Source of the DNA: Pelagicoccus sp. SDUM812005
Lineage (GTDB): Bacteria > Verrucomicrobiota > Verrucomicrobiia > Opitutales > Opitutaceae
Assembly: GCF_031127875.1 (NCBI RefSeq)
Contig: NZ_JARXIA010000024.1
Coordinates: 36,149 to 100,148, forward strand
Length of the DNA: 64,000 bases
Direction of reading: 5' to 3'
In this document: positions 1 to 8,628 of the stretch, one piece after another
Numbering within the stretch: the first letter of the stretch is position 1
How the letters are laid out: each line of letters begins with the position of its first letter
Made by a program: the position numbers and the translations under genes
Notes under the pieces: model-generated
The model's input: the letters and a program-made list of their open reading frames with translations, nothing else
Databases searched by the model: none
Told to the model about the DNA's origin: nothing

Positions 1-663
1 CAGAACATGGTTCAAATCAACCGTAGCGCGCCAAGTTCCGTCATTGCCGAAATCGATACCAACGGAACCTTCATTTGCGAAATTCGCTGTTTTTAGTCCG
101 GCATTGATAACGCCCGCTGGACTCCCCAAACCAAAGAGAACGGAGTTCGGACCGCGCTGAATATCGATGCGATTAACGTTGAAAGAATCCCAAGGAATAT
201 CCGTAGCGTAGAAGCCGCGCGTGCTATCCGCAGCAGCCAAGCCACGCACACGATTCGCGGCGCTAGGATTCTTGCGTTGGCTATCAGTATCGACGCGCCC
301 ACCGTCTCCACCTCCCGCGAAATTACCAGCGGAACCACCCACCTCCGTGCCGAGGGTGTAAAGTAGCAGCGACTCGTTGTCAGTAGATCCGGTATCCTCA
401 AGAAACTCCTCAGTCACAACAGAGATCGCTGTCCCAATGTCCTTAAGGTCAGTTCGGATACGAGTACCGGCAAGCGTCGAAGTCGCCCGGTATCCCGATT
501 CCTCTCCACCTTGAACGGTGAAGGGCGAAAGGTTATAAACATCCTCATCCTCTTCTTGGGCGGAAACAAGAGGAGCAACTAGAAGTGCCGCGCCCAAAGC
601 GATTGCTCCGGATGCAGATCTAGGACGTGCATATCTGCTTATTAGTTTGATCGATTTATTCAT
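1..663 (-). CDS. TonB-dependent outer-membrane receptor, N-terminal part (runs off the window)
   Basis: The visible 221 residues start at an ATG (complement of 661-663). They carry a basic N-terminus and a hydrophobic signal segment ending near ...PLVSAQ, an acidic stretch, then LSPFTVQGGEESGY and a TonB plug domain. Plug hallmarks are GTAISVVTEEFLED, the segment NRIDIQRGPNSVLFG around residue 170, and SPAGVINA. The beta-barrel lies outside the window to the left. The long signal region followed by a (Y/V)xLSPF(T/E)V motif is typical of the large TonB receptor families of Opitutia, often linked to uptake of glycans or metal complexes. The substrate cannot be told from this fragment. The gene is divergent from modABC, which could hint at metal uptake, but that is weak inference. 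Confidence 0.9.
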   Translation of the reverse strand, partial: MNKSIKLISRYARPRSASGAIALGAALLVAPLVSAQEEDEDVYNLSPFTVQGGEESGYRATSTLAGTRIRTDLKDIGTAISVVTEEFLEDTGSTDNESLLLYTLGTEVGGSAGNFAGGGDGGRVDTDSQRKNPSAANRVRGLAAADSTRGFYATDIPWDSFNVNRIDIQRGPNSVLFGLGSPAGVINAGLKTANFANEGSVGIDFGNDGTWRATVDLNHVL

Positions 664-1040
664 AGGGTAGTGTGAATCTAGATTCACCATTAGGGTTGTG
701 GTCTGCCAGCCCTCCTCGAGGGCCTGCAAATTATATGAATTGCAACAAGGGATTCCGTAATTGAATTGTCGCTACAAACGAAAGAGTTGGGGTCGCCTGG
801 AAAATTCGATCGGGCAAACGATCTCGATACGATGGGAGTCAAATGGATTTATGGGGGATTTCAGAGGAGAACCCTAGTCCCCTGCCATACCCTTCACATT
901 TTTTTCATTAGTAACACTACGACTGAACTTAGGCTCGGAATCCCTCTAAAACGGTTCTCCTTCACCTGAATCGAAGTACCTCTCGACTCTCCTCGCAACT
1001 TGCTCTTGCCCGATCTATAAGGCATGGCAACAGTACCCAA
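664..1040. other. Divergent intergenic region between TonB receptor and modA
   Basis: These 377 bases separate two divergent genes and hold no convincing gene; a 67-codon plus-strand frame at 766-969 has no recognisable protein character. Three dyads lie on the receptor side: a perfect 16-base palindrome at 672-687, GCCCT/AGGGC arms around 709-723, and the imperfect dyad TGCAAATTATATGAATTGCA at 725-744. Together they suggest a regulated receptor promoter. The modA side shows no clear ribosome binding site. Confidence 0.5.
672..687. promoter_or_regulatory. Perfect palindrome GTGAATCTAGATTCAC before the TonB receptor
   Basis: This 16-base perfect dyad without a loop lies 9 to 24 bases upstream of the receptor start codon. 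Its position fits an operator or a leader element that controls translation. No regulator is encoded beside it, so the binding protein is unknown. Confidence 0.45.
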
Positions 1041-1754
1041 ATGTACCGCATCCTTCTCGCCCTCTTCGCCGCATGGGCTCTCTGCTCGCCCCTTCTAGGG
1101 AAGAGCTCGCTGAGGATCGCCGTCGCCTCGAACTTCCATCCAACCCTCGTCCAAATCGCCGCCGCTTACCAAGAAAGCCATCCGGACACCGAACTCACCC
1201 TCATCCCCGGATCCAGCGGCAAACTTTACGCCCAGATCGCCAACGGGGCCACCTTCGACGCCTTCTTCTCGGCCGACTCGGAACGCCCCCAGAAGCTCGA
1301 AAACGCTGGGATCGCCCTCGCCGACACCCGCTTCACCTTCGCCCTCGGCATCCTCGCCTTCTGGCAACCGGGATCCCCTGCCGCCGACCTTTCCAAAACC
1401 CAAACCCTCGCCCTCGCCAACCCCAAGCTAGCCCCCTTCGGCCTCGCCGCCACGCAAGCCCGCGACTCCCTCCCCTTTCCCCCGCACCGCAGCGTCACCG
1501 CCTCCAGCGTCTCCCAAGCCTTCACCTTCGCCCAAAGCGGCGCTGCCGATTCCGCCTTCGTATCCTACTCCCAACTACGCCAGCTCGAGATTCCTGCAGC
1601 CGAATACATCTTGATCGATCCCGAACGCTACGCCCCTATCGAACAGCAAGCCATCGCCTTAAAAGCGAGCCACCAGCTACTCGAGTTCCTCGCCTACTGC
1701 CAAAGCCCCGAAGCGCAAGCCACCATCGCCGCAGCCGGCTACCGAGTCCCATGA
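1041..1754 (+). CDS. modA: Molybdate ABC transporter, periplasmic binding protein
   Basis: A 237-residue protein with an N-terminal signal peptide (about residues 1-20) and the ModA fold. SSLRIAVASNF opens the mature protein, IPGSSGKLYAQIANGATFDAF and FFSADSERPQKLE are the oxyanion-binding segments, and AFVSYSQL lies near the end. It would capture molybdate (or tungstate) in the periplasm for ModBC. Its TGA stop overlaps the ATG of modB in an ATGA, so the three genes are translationally coupled. Length is normal for the family. Molybdate versus tungstate cannot be decided from sequence alone. Confidence 0.92.
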   Translation: MYRILLALFAAWALCSPLLGKSSLRIAVASNFHPTLVQIAAAYQESHPDTELTLIPGSSGKLYAQIANGATFDAFFSADSERPQKLENAGIALADTRFTFALGILAFWQPGSPAADLSKTQTLALANPKLAPFGLAATQARDSLPFPPHRSVTASSVSQAFTFAQSGAADSAFVSYSQLRQLEIPAAEYILIDPERYAPIEQQAIALKASHQLLEFLAYCQSPEAQATIAAAGYRVP

Positions 1755-2431
1755 ACGTATCCGATATCTGGATTCCCCTCGCCCTCACCCTGAAGCTGGC
1801 CGCCGTCACCACCGTCCTGCTCCTGCTGCTCTGCGCCCCTCTGGCCTGGTGGCTAGCCCACACCCGCTCCCGCGTCCGCCCCCTTTTCGAGGCTGTCCTC
1901 TCCCTGCCCATCGTGCTCCCGCCCAGCGTCCTCGGCTTCTACCTGCTCGTCGCCCTTTCCCCCACCGGCCCCATCGGCAAACTCTCAGAAGCCCTAGGCG
2001 GCCCAGCCCTCGTCTTTTCCTTCACCGGACTCGTCATCGGTTCCCTCATCTACTCCCTGCCCTTCGTCGCCCAGCCCCTGCAAAACGCCTTCTCCGCCCT
2101 CCCCCGAGATCAGCTCGAAGCAGCCAGCACCCTCGGAGCCTCCCCCGTCGACCGCTTCTTCAGCATCGCCCTCCCGCAAGCCAAGCGCGGCATCCTCTCC
2201 GCCGCCGTGCTCGGCTTCGCCCACACCCTTGGCGAATTCGGGGTCGTGCTCATGATCGGCGGCAGCATCCCGGGCGAAACCCGCACCCTCTCCATCGCTA
2301 TCTACGAAAGCGTGGAAATGCTCGACTACGGCCAAGCCCATCTCCTCGCCGGCACCGTCCTGCTGATCAGCTTCCTGCTGCTCGTATTCATCTACACCCT
2401 CAACCGGGCCAGCAGCCCCTTCAAGCGATGA
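1751..2431 (+). CDS. modB: Molybdate ABC transporter permease
   Basis: A 226-residue inner-membrane protein with about five to six hydrophobic segments. It has the BPD-transport EAA loop (EAASTLGASP, around residues 123-132) and the ModB sequence HTLGEFGVVLMIGG. It forms the dimeric channel that passes oxyanion from ModA. The ATG at 1751 is chosen because it overlaps the modA stop; a longer frame open from 1073 is only the overlap with modA. Its stop overlaps the modC start in the same ATGA fashion. Confidence 0.92.
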   Translation: MNVSDIWIPLALTLKLAAVTTVLLLLLCAPLAWWLAHTRSRVRPLFEAVLSLPIVLPPSVLGFYLLVALSPTGPIGKLSEALGGPALVFSFTGLVIGSLIYSLPFVAQPLQNAFSALPRDQLEAASTLGASPVDRFFSIALPQAKRGILSAAVLGFAHTLGEFGVVLMIGGSIPGETRTLSIAIYESVEMLDYGQAHLLAGTVLLISFLLLVFIYTLNRASSPFKR

Positions 2432-3492
2432 AAGTCAGCTTCGACCTCCAGCTGCAAAAAGGCGCCTTCTCCCTCGCCGCCAAGGCCGACCTTCCGGCCG
2501 ACTCCGTCACCACCATCGTCGGCCACTCCGGTGCCGGCAAGTCAACCTTGCTCCGCTGCCTGGCTGGACTCGAAAAGGGCGCCCGCGGCGCCATCCAGGT
2601 CGGGGAAGAAGCCTGGCTGGAAAACGGCCGCAGCCTTCCGCCCCACCTGCGCAGGATCGGCTACGTCTTCCAGCATGCCGCGCTCTTCGAGCACCTCAGC
2701 GTCTCCCAAAACCTACGCTACGCCCGCCAGCGAGCCCTCGACTCCGACCTCTTCACCCTCGAGGAAATCGCCCAAGCCACCCGCATCCAGCACCTGCTCG
2801 AACGCGCCCCCGCCACCCTCTCGGGAGGAGAGCGCCAGCGCGTCGCCATCGCCCGAGCCATCGCCTCCAACCCTCAAATCCTCTTCCTCGACGAACCCCT
2901 CTCCGCCGTTGACGAAACCGCTCGCAACCAGCTCGCCCACGAGCTCGAGCAAATCTTCCGCAGCTTCCAAATCCCCGCCCTCTACGTTACCCACAACCTC
3001 GCCGAAGCCGCCCGCCTCAGCTCCCACGCCCTCCGCCTTGAAAGCGGACGCGTCACCGCCAACGCCGCGACCCGACAAGTCCTCGCCCCTACCGACCTCC
3101 ACGACGGCAGCGATCCCTTCTCCATCCTGGAAATTCGCGCCCGCCGCGACCTCGCCGAGGAAGCTCTCACCGAGCTCGACACCGCGATCGGTCCCCTGCT
3201 CGTTTCCACCTCCAGCATTCCCCGCAACCTGCCCCAGCGAATCCTCGTGCGCGCCCGCGACGTCGGCCTCAGCCTCGACCCGCTTCCCGCCACCAGCTTC
3301 CTCAACCAAATCCCCGCCAGCATCCACGCCCTCCACGAGCACTCCGCCAGCCAAGTCCTAGCCCAACTCTCCTGCCAAGGGGGAACCCTCTACGCCCTCG
3401 TAACCCGACGCTCCGCCCAAAAGCTGCTGCTGGCTCCCGGCCATCCCGTCCACGCCCTCATCAAAAGCGTCACACTCCAAGCCGAAGCTTGA
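2428..3492 (+). CDS. modC: Molybdate ABC transporter ATP-binding protein
   Basis: A 354-residue ABC ATPase. Walker A GHSGAGKST is at 32-40, the Q-loop is YVFQHAALF (about 79-87), the signature LSGGERQ is at 131-137, Walker B is ILFLDEP (151-157) and the switch His is in YVTHN (H189). The C-terminal about 65 residues form a Mop/TOBE-type oxyanion-binding domain, typical of ModC and absent from most other importer ATPases. It couples ATP hydrolysis to import through ModB. The start overlaps the modB stop. No modE or Moco riboswitch is visible upstream of modA. Confidence 0.92.
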   Translation: MKVSFDLQLQKGAFSLAAKADLPADSVTTIVGHSGAGKSTLLRCLAGLEKGARGAIQVGEEAWLENGRSLPPHLRRIGYVFQHAALFEHLSVSQNLRYARQRALDSDLFTLEEIAQATRIQHLLERAPATLSGGERQRVAIARAIASNPQILFLDEPLSAVDETARNQLAHELEQIFRSFQIPALYVTHNLAEAARLSSHALRLESGRVTANAATRQVLAPTDLHDGSDPFSILEIRARRDLAEEALTELDTAIGPLLVSTSSIPRNLPQRILVRARDVGLSLDPLPATSFLNQIPASIHALHEHSASQVLAQLSCQGGTLYALVTRRSAQKLLLAPGHPVHALIKSVTLQAEA

Positions 3493-3631
3493 AGCCCCCA
3501 CCCTCATCTGTAAAAGTCGCCCCCCAATAGGGAACCAATCCCTCCCCCAACCCTTCTAAATGGAGAAGCGCTATCGACTTTTGCCTTCCTCTCTCCACAC
3601 TCACTCCTAAATAACACCCAGTAATACAGTT

Positions 3632-4306
3632 ATGAAATTACGAATCACACTCGCAACACTCTCTATCGCCGGTTTCATGGCGCTCGGCGGCTGCTCCAAA
3701 GGCCCCGACCCTGAAACGCTCGCCGAACTCGAAGCCGCCAAGGCCGCCGTCGCGGAAAGCCAAGCCCGCGCCGAAGCGGAAGCCAAGCGCGCCGCAGCCC
3801 TAGCCGAAGCCAACGAGCTCGCCAAGCAAGCGGCCGAAAAAGCCGCGGAAGCCGAAGCGGCCCGCCGCGCCGAGCTGGCCGCCCAAGTCGAGCGCGACAA
3901 GGCCGAAAAGGCCCGCCTCGCCGGTCTCGTGCAAAACCTGAATTCCCAGGCGGAAGCCAACACCAAGACCAAGGCAGAGCTGGAAGCCCAACTCGCCAAG
4001 GCCAAGGCCGAGCGCGAAGCCGCCGCCAAGGCAGCAGAAGCCAAGGTCAAGGAGGCCCAAGCTAAAATCGCCGCCGTCGAAGCGAGCAAGGCAGCCGAAA
4101 TCCAAGCCGCCCGCGAAGCCGCGATCGCCGAAGCCACCGCCCAGATGGAAGCTCGCGCCAAAGCGAGCGGACGCACCGCGCCTACCGAACTGGTCACCGA
4201 CCGCCGCAAGGAAAGCGTCAGCGCCTTCCTCGCCGTCGAAATCCCCGAGCGCAACTTCCGCAACAACACCCGACGCCACGCCCAACGCATCGAAGCGGGC
4301 GAGTAA
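3632..4306 (+). CDS. Coiled-coil lipoprotein, Ala/Glu/Lys-rich
   Basis: A 224-residue predicted lipoprotein. Its signal peptide ends in the lipobox LGGC, placing the lipidated Cys at about residue 21. The body (about 30-180) is almost uninterrupted heptad-like Ala/Glu/Lys/Arg sequence and should be one long alpha-helical coiled coil. A short, more ordinary C-terminal segment follows (SVSAFLAVEIPERNFRN). It probably spans part of the periplasm as a structural or tethering element, but no family name can be assigned. A strong hairpin terminator follows 30 bases downstream. Confidence 0.7.
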   Translation: MKLRITLATLSIAGFMALGGCSKGPDPETLAELEAAKAAVAESQARAEAEAKRAAALAEANELAKQAAEKAAEAEAARRAELAAQVERDKAEKARLAGLVQNLNSQAEANTKTKAELEAQLAKAKAEREAAAKAAEAKVKEAQAKIAAVEASKAAEIQAAREAAIAEATAQMEARAKASGRTAPTELVTDRRKESVSAFLAVEIPERNFRNNTRRHAQRIEAGE

Positions 4307-4335
4307 GCGCAGGGCATTCCCCTCGAAACTTTCCA

Positions 4336-4366
4336 GAATGCGCGGACTAAAGTCCGCGCATTCTTT
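4336..4366 (+). terminator. Rho-independent terminator after the coiled-coil lipoprotein
   Basis: A perfect inverted repeat GAATGCGCGGACT/AGTCCGCGCATTC (12-13 bp, very short loop) is followed by TTT. It ends only 15 bases before the next start codon, so the downstream protease gene must have a promoter inside or just after this hairpin, or rely on readthrough. Confidence 0.8.
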
Positions 4367-4380
4367 ATGCCAACAGCCTC

Positions 4381-5151
4381 ATGAAAGAGCCGCTCGAGCT
4401 GAGCCGACCCTGGCGCCGCCTCTTCCCCACCCCCCTCTCCCTAGTCCTCGTACTCTTCGTAGTCCTGACCGGATTTCGCGCCTACGGCTACTTCGGCAGC
4501 GACCTCCTCCAAGGACCGCCCATCATGATCGGCTTCGTGCTGATGTGGTTCGTCCCGCTCGTTTTCCTCACCCGCTACGGACGCGAGCAAATCGGCCTGC
4601 ACCAGCCGTTCTCCTACCGGTGGCTGCTCCTCGGCATCCTGCTCGGAGCCGCAGCCGCCGCGTTCTGCTACCTGCTCGGCCTCCTGCTCTACGGCAAGAG
4701 CGACCAACATTGGTTCGTAAGCGTCGCCTACGCCTTCCAGACCGACGAACGCATCGCCCAGCTCCCGCGGCACATCGCCTTCATCGCCTTCACCGTTCCC
4801 GCCATGCTGGCCAGCCCCATCGGCGAAGAGATCTTCTTTCGCGGCGTCACCGAGGAAGCCAACCGCGACCGCCTATCGGGCCGAGGCGCCGCCTGCTTCG
4901 CAGCCGCCCTCTTCGCCCTCGCCCACCTCATCCACCATGGAATCTACCGCGGGCAAAACGGCATCGAAGTCATGCCCGTTTCCGGAGCAATCTGGTTCGC
5001 CCTCATGTTCGCCACCAGCCTCCTCTTCAGCTACCTCCGCCGAAAAGGGCAATCCATCTGGACCGCCATCGCCGCCCACGCCGCCTTCAACCTCGTCATG
5101 AACGTCACTATCTTCTACTCCCTCTTCGTCTCCACCCCCAGAACCCACTAA
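4381..5151 (+). CDS. CPBP-family intramembrane metalloprotease (CAAX/Abi type)
   Basis: A 256-residue polytopic membrane protein. The CPBP signature is complete: E149-E150 with R154 (GEEIFFRG), F178xxxH182 (FALAH) and H233xxxN237 (HAAFN). Members are intramembrane glutamate/metal proteases related to eukaryotic CAAX prenyl protease Rce1; bacterial ones have varied and mostly unknown substrates. The gene begins right behind a terminator and stands apart from its neighbours, so context does not indicate a substrate. Confidence 0.88.
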   Translation: MKEPLELSRPWRRLFPTPLSLVLVLFVVLTGFRAYGYFGSDLLQGPPIMIGFVLMWFVPLVFLTRYGREQIGLHQPFSYRWLLLGILLGAAAAAFCYLLGLLLYGKSDQHWFVSVAYAFQTDERIAQLPRHIAFIAFTVPAMLASPIGEEIFFRGVTEEANRDRLSGRGAACFAAALFALAHLIHHGIYRGQNGIEVMPVSGAIWFALMFATSLLFSYLRRKGQSIWTAIAAHAAFNLVMNVTIFYSLFVSTPRTH

Positions 5152-5221
5152 AAGAAGTTGCTGAAATCTCGCGCTTCTACTAACCTCCCGCCTCCCCCCA
5201 ACCCCTATCAATAAAAAGACG

Positions 5222-5974
5222 ATGAATCGCTCGCTACTGAAAACCATCAGCCTCTGCTGCGTCGCATTCGCAGCATCCGTCCTAAACGCAGCCCCTAGCA
5301 CCCTGGCCACCAAGATCGTTATCGAGTCGGTCGCCGCCAAGGATTTCCCCTCCGACGCTCCCTGCTTCATCGTCTACCCCGAAGGCGAAGCCTTCCAAGT
5401 CCTCAAGGACTCGGGAGCAACTGCCAACATTGAAAAAGCGATTTCCAAGATGGGCTACACCATCGTCGAGAAAGACAGCGACGCCATCGTCTACATCCGA
5501 GTCGGCTTCACCCAGCACGAGCCCTACTCGCGCGAAATCGAAATCAAGCAACGCGAGCAGATCGACTACTCCAACTCCGCCAGCGCCACCAACTACGCAG
5601 CCACCCTCAACAACGGCCGCTACACGCAGCTAGCCAACCCCACCTCCCAGGAAAACGCGACCGATCCCAGCTCCATCCTCGGCCCCAACGGCGAAGTCAT
5701 CCAAATGAACGAGCAAAAGGAAAAGGGCACCGTGATCACCGAAGGCGAACGGCAAAAGCTCGAGACCACCATCTACCCCATGAGCTTCCAAGTTTCCGCC
5801 TGGACCTTCTCCAAGGACGAAACCGGCGTGCATCCCCACCAGCTCTGGGGAGTGCTCGCGTCCTACAACAACCTGCGCGACGAGGAACCCCACCCGCAGC
5901 TGCTCGACATCAGCAAGGCCGCCGCCCGCTACTTCGGCAAGCAGCTCAAGAAAGAAAAGCGCGTCGTCCGCTAG
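5222..5974 (+). CDS. Exported protein, first of a tandem paralogue pair (DUF4136-like)
   Basis: A 250-residue protein with a signal peptide (about 1-23, ...SVLNAA). The mature part has an alternating pattern resembling DUF4136-type periplasmic proteins: a beta-rich start (FIVYPEGEA), IEKAISKMGYTIVEKDSDAIVYIRVGF, and a C-terminal ASYNNLRDEE region. The family match is by pattern only. It shares exact length and several identical blocks (LDYSNS-like, QLANPT, ILGPNGE, ASYNNLRDEE) with the next gene, so the two arose by tandem duplication. Function unknown; secretion to the periplasm or envelope is inferred. Confidence 0.72.
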   Translation: MNRSLLKTISLCCVAFAASVLNAAPSTLATKIVIESVAAKDFPSDAPCFIVYPEGEAFQVLKDSGATANIEKAISKMGYTIVEKDSDAIVYIRVGFTQHEPYSREIEIKQREQIDYSNSASATNYAATLNNGRYTQLANPTSQENATDPSSILGPNGEVIQMNEQKEKGTVITEGERQKLETTIYPMSFQVSAWTFSKDETGVHPHQLWGVLASYNNLRDEEPHPQLLDISKAAARYFGKQLKKEKRVVR

Positions 5975-6067
5975 GCAAGCGCCCAGCCTGATTCGCGGCC
6001 CATCGACTTTGGTTGATAAATCCGCGTTTGCCCGTACCTTTTAAGCGTTCAGCTGAAGAGGTACCCC

Positions 6068-6820
6068 ATGAAAACGACAGTCACACTCATCTTCGCAGCC
6101 CTGTTCCTGCTCGCGGCCACCGCGACCGCTCAGGTCGCCAACAAGTTTAAGACCAAGATCGTGGTCGAGGCCGTCGCGATTGAGAACTACCCCCAAAGCG
6201 CCCCCGCCTTCGTCATCTACCCCGTAGGCGAAAATCTGGAAATCCTACGGCAATCGGAAGCTATTCCCCCCTTGGAAAAGGCCCTCGAAAAGCTCGGTTA
6301 CTCCCTCGTCAAAGAAGAGTCCCAAGCCGCCGTCTTCATCCGCGTAGCCTACAGCGAACTGGAACCCTACGCCACCGACATCCAATACCGAAACCGCCCC
6401 ACCCTCGACTACTCGAACTCCCCCTCCACCGCCAACTACGCCGCCATGATCGGCGGCGGTCGCTACAAGCAACTGGCCAACCCCACCAGGAACCGGGAGC
6501 AAAACAACGTGGAAGCCATCCTCGGCCCCAATGGCGAACCCATGAATCTCGCCGATCAGGAAGATCGCCAAACCAAGATCATCAAGTCCAAGGAAGAAAC
6601 CCTCTCCGCCACCATCTACCCCATTTCGCTCGAAGTCTCAGCCTGGAAAATCGACCAAGACCAGCTGGAGCTCCCGCCCGAACAGCTCTGGGCCGTACGC
6701 GCCTCCTACAACAACCTGCGCGACGAAGAAACCCAGCCCCAGCTCTTCGACCTCGGCAAGACCGTCAACCGCTTCCTCGGAAAGAACCTCAAAAAGGAAA
6801 AGCTGGTCTCCCGAAAATAA
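6068..6820 (+). CDS. Exported protein, second of a tandem paralogue pair (DUF4136-like)
   Basis: A 250-residue paralogue of the preceding gene, 93 bases downstream. It has a signal peptide ending near ATATAQ, VIYPVGENLEIL, LEKALEKLGYSLVKEESQAAVFIRVAY, LDYSNS, QLANPT, ILGPNGE and ASYNNLRDEE. Conservation is strongest in the last third, and both end in a basic KxLKKEK tail. The central segment between QLANPT and TIYP is the most divergent, which may reflect specialisation. A separate promoter is plausible given the gap. Function unknown. Confidence 0.72.
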   Translation: MKTTVTLIFAALFLLAATATAQVANKFKTKIVVEAVAIENYPQSAPAFVIYPVGENLEILRQSEAIPPLEKALEKLGYSLVKEESQAAVFIRVAYSELEPYATDIQYRNRPTLDYSNSPSTANYAAMIGGGRYKQLANPTRNREQNNVEAILGPNGEPMNLADQEDRQTKIIKSKEETLSATIYPISLEVSAWKIDQDQLELPPEQLWAVRASYNNLRDEETQPQLFDLGKTVNRFLGKNLKKEKLVSRK

Positions 6821-6837
6821 GGGGAGCAACCCAATAC

Positions 6838-7593
6838 CTACTCGGCGGACCCCAGCTGCAGGCTCATGCTGATCCCGCCGCGCCAGCGCCCGGGCAGCCA
6901 CCGCGAAATGCGATCGCACACCCGATCGAAACGCTTCCCGTCCACCAAGTTACTATCCAGCCACAGCCCTTCCACCTGCAAGCCGCAGCCCAGGGCGTAT
7001 CGCTTCAAGTCCGCCACCGTCAGCTCCCGAAAATGTCCGGGATTTCCGCGATCCAGACGGATCAGCTCGTAAGGATTGCGGCCCGACAAAAGCCGTAGCC
7101 GCTTCTTCAGGGCCGCCGCGTTCGGCGTCTGCACCAAGATTCGCCCGCCCGGACGCAAGAGCTGCTTCAAGCAATTCAGAACCTGCTCGGGCGAAGTGTA
7201 GAGGTGCTCGATCACCTCCGCGAAAACGATCAGGTCGTACCCATCCCCCTCCGGCGACGGCCATTTCTCCGGATAGTAGGCATCGTTCAGATCCATCTCG
7301 ATATGCCGAGAACCCTCTCCAGCCGAGAAACGATGATCGTAAAAGCCAAGCGTATCCACTTGTGAATACGGAAGCAAGGCCTTCAGCAAAACCGTCTGGA
7401 AAGAGTTCCCCACGTCTAGCAAGCGATAGTCGCTGCTCTCCGGTGCCGTGCGACAGGAGAATTCCGCCAGCCACGCGAAGCGCTTGCGATGCAAGCTCCA
7501 GTAGCGGGCTGCCTCCGCATCCAAGGTAGAAGCGAAGCGGTCGACCTCCGCCAAGGCTTCGCCTATCCCGCTCTGGTCGTTCCCTTCGCCCAC
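6838..7593 (-). CDS. SAM-dependent class I methyltransferase
   Basis: A 251-residue cytoplasmic protein with a Methyltransf_23/UbiG-like core. Motif I is degenerate (YRLLDVGNSF), followed by IEMDLND, the acidic DLIVFAEVIEHL, and LLRPGGRILVQTPN, the usual post-motif strand. The motif I glycine pattern GxGxG is reduced to GNSF, so cofactor binding may be atypical. The only good start is a GTG at 7593. It lies 16 bases behind the SpoU methyltransferase, so the two are probably one operon. Sequence from PYELIRLDRGNPGHFRELT resembles enzymes acting on small metabolites or glycans; substrate unknown. Confidence 0.75.
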   Translation of the reverse strand: MGEGNDQSGIGEALAEVDRFASTLDAEAARYWSLHRKRFAWLAEFSCRTAPESSDYRLLDVGNSFQTVLLKALLPYSQVDTLGFYDHRFSAGEGSRHIEMDLNDAYYPEKWPSPEGDGYDLIVFAEVIEHLYTSPEQVLNCLKQLLRPGGRILVQTPNAAALKKRLRLLSGRNPYELIRLDRGNPGHFRELTVADLKRYALGCGLQVEGLWLDSNLVDGKRFDRVCDRISRWLPGRWRGGISMSLQLGSAE

Positions 7594-7609
7594 CGTATCT
7601 GAAAAGCAA

Positions 7610-8563
7610 TTACGCCTCCACCAGGTACTTCTGCAAAAGCAGAGCCGCCTCCATAGCCACGTCGAGCCGGTCGATGGCTCCGCTGCCGGGAATCCCGACC
7701 AAGGCCGCGCATTCCTGCTTCGTCGAATCGAGCAAGCCGCTCTCCTCGTTGCCGATCACGATCGCCACCGGCTTGTCGATGTCCTCCTCCGGACAGATCG
7801 CCATGTGCTCGGGCAAAGGCAGCCCCTCCAAGTCCACGCCGATCACGAAGTGCGTCTTGCGCACCCCCTTCAGGAAACTGGGCACGTTGTCCACCAACCG
7901 AAGGTCAACCATATCCAATCCGCCGCGAGCCGCCCGGTAGGCGACCTCGTTGGGACGAGCCTGCTTGCGCGACGCAGCGATCAGGAACTTCTCCACCCCG
8001 AAGTAGGCCGAGGCGCGAGCCAAACGCCCGAGGTTCTCCGGACTCTGCACCCCGTCGAGGATGAGAAGCGGCATGCCTTCCTTCGCCCAAAACTCAGCCG
8101 CCTTGGTCGTCGCCACTTCCGGCTGCCGGCGCCGCGCGATCGCCACCACGCCGCCGTGATGGGTCGTTCCCGCCTGGCGAGTCAGCTCGTCGAACTCCAC
8201 TTGGTTGTAAGGCTTCTTCTCGCCGGCCAAAAACTTGCAGATCTCGCCAAACATGGGCGCCAGCTCCGCGTCGAAGTACAGGCGCTCCACGATGAACGGC
8301 TTGCAGTGAAAAAGGCTGCCCACCGCATGCACGCCGCAGACCGGCTCCAGCCACTGGTCGCCCTGGGCCGTGCGGATCACTTCCGGCTTGGGCGCCTCCC
8401 GCTTGGCCGGCGGACGACCTCCGCGCTGCGGACGATCCTTCGAACGCCCCTCAGGACGCTTCCCCGGACCACGGCTCTTCTTGAAGTCACGACGCTCGCT
8501 CGGACCGCGACTCTCGCTCGGCCCCTTGCGTCCCCAAGGTGAATCTGACTGCTCCTTTTTCAA
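7610..8563 (-). CDS. TrmH/SpoU-family RNA 2'-O-ribose methyltransferase (RlmB-like)
   Basis: A 317-residue protein. The first 65 or so residues are a Lys/Arg/Gly/Pro-rich disordered tail, followed by a SpoU substrate-binding domain (ICGVHAV-like start, here VCGVHAVGSLF) and the trefoil-knot SPOUT domain: LILDGVQSPENLGRLARASAYFGV, then AIVIGNEESGL and IPGSGAIDRLDVAMEAALLL near the end. All three SpoU motifs are present. It methylates a ribose 2'-OH in rRNA or tRNA; the RlmB assignment (23S G2251) is likely but unproven. The only in-frame start is a TTG. The basic tail may aid RNA binding. Confidence 0.82.
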   Translation of the reverse strand: MKKEQSDSPWGRKGPSESRGPSERRDFKKSRGPGKRPEGRSKDRPQRGGRPPAKREAPKPEVIRTAQGDQWLEPVCGVHAVGSLFHCKPFIVERLYFDAELAPMFGEICKFLAGEKKPYNQVEFDELTRQAGTTHHGGVVAIARRRQPEVATTKAAEFWAKEGMPLLILDGVQSPENLGRLARASAYFGVEKFLIAASRKQARPNEVAYRAARGGLDMVDLRLVDNVPSFLKGVRKTHFVIGVDLEGLPLPEHMAICPEEDIDKPVAIVIGNEESGLLDSTKQECAALVGIPGSGAIDRLDVAMEAALLLQKYLVEA

Positions 8564-8628
8564 CGAGCTAGAAACACACGCGTTCCTGATCGCTTAGCAA
8601 GGCGAAAGCGGAACGAGCCGAGACTCGC

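Noticed and set aside
766..969. A 67-codon plus-strand frame before modA
   Set aside because: No signal, domain or ribosome binding site; it lies in a region rich in dyads.
3493..3631. A terminator or regulatory RNA after modC
   Set aside because: No clear stem with a T run was seen in this gap.
3607..4317. A 236-codon frame antisense to the coiled-coil lipoprotein
   Set aside because: Ala/Ser-rich low-complexity shadow; the plus frame has a lipobox and a terminator.
4338..5183. A 281-codon alternative frame over the CPBP protease
   Set aside because: Arg/Pro/His-rich composition, typical of a shifted frame of GC-rich coding sequence.
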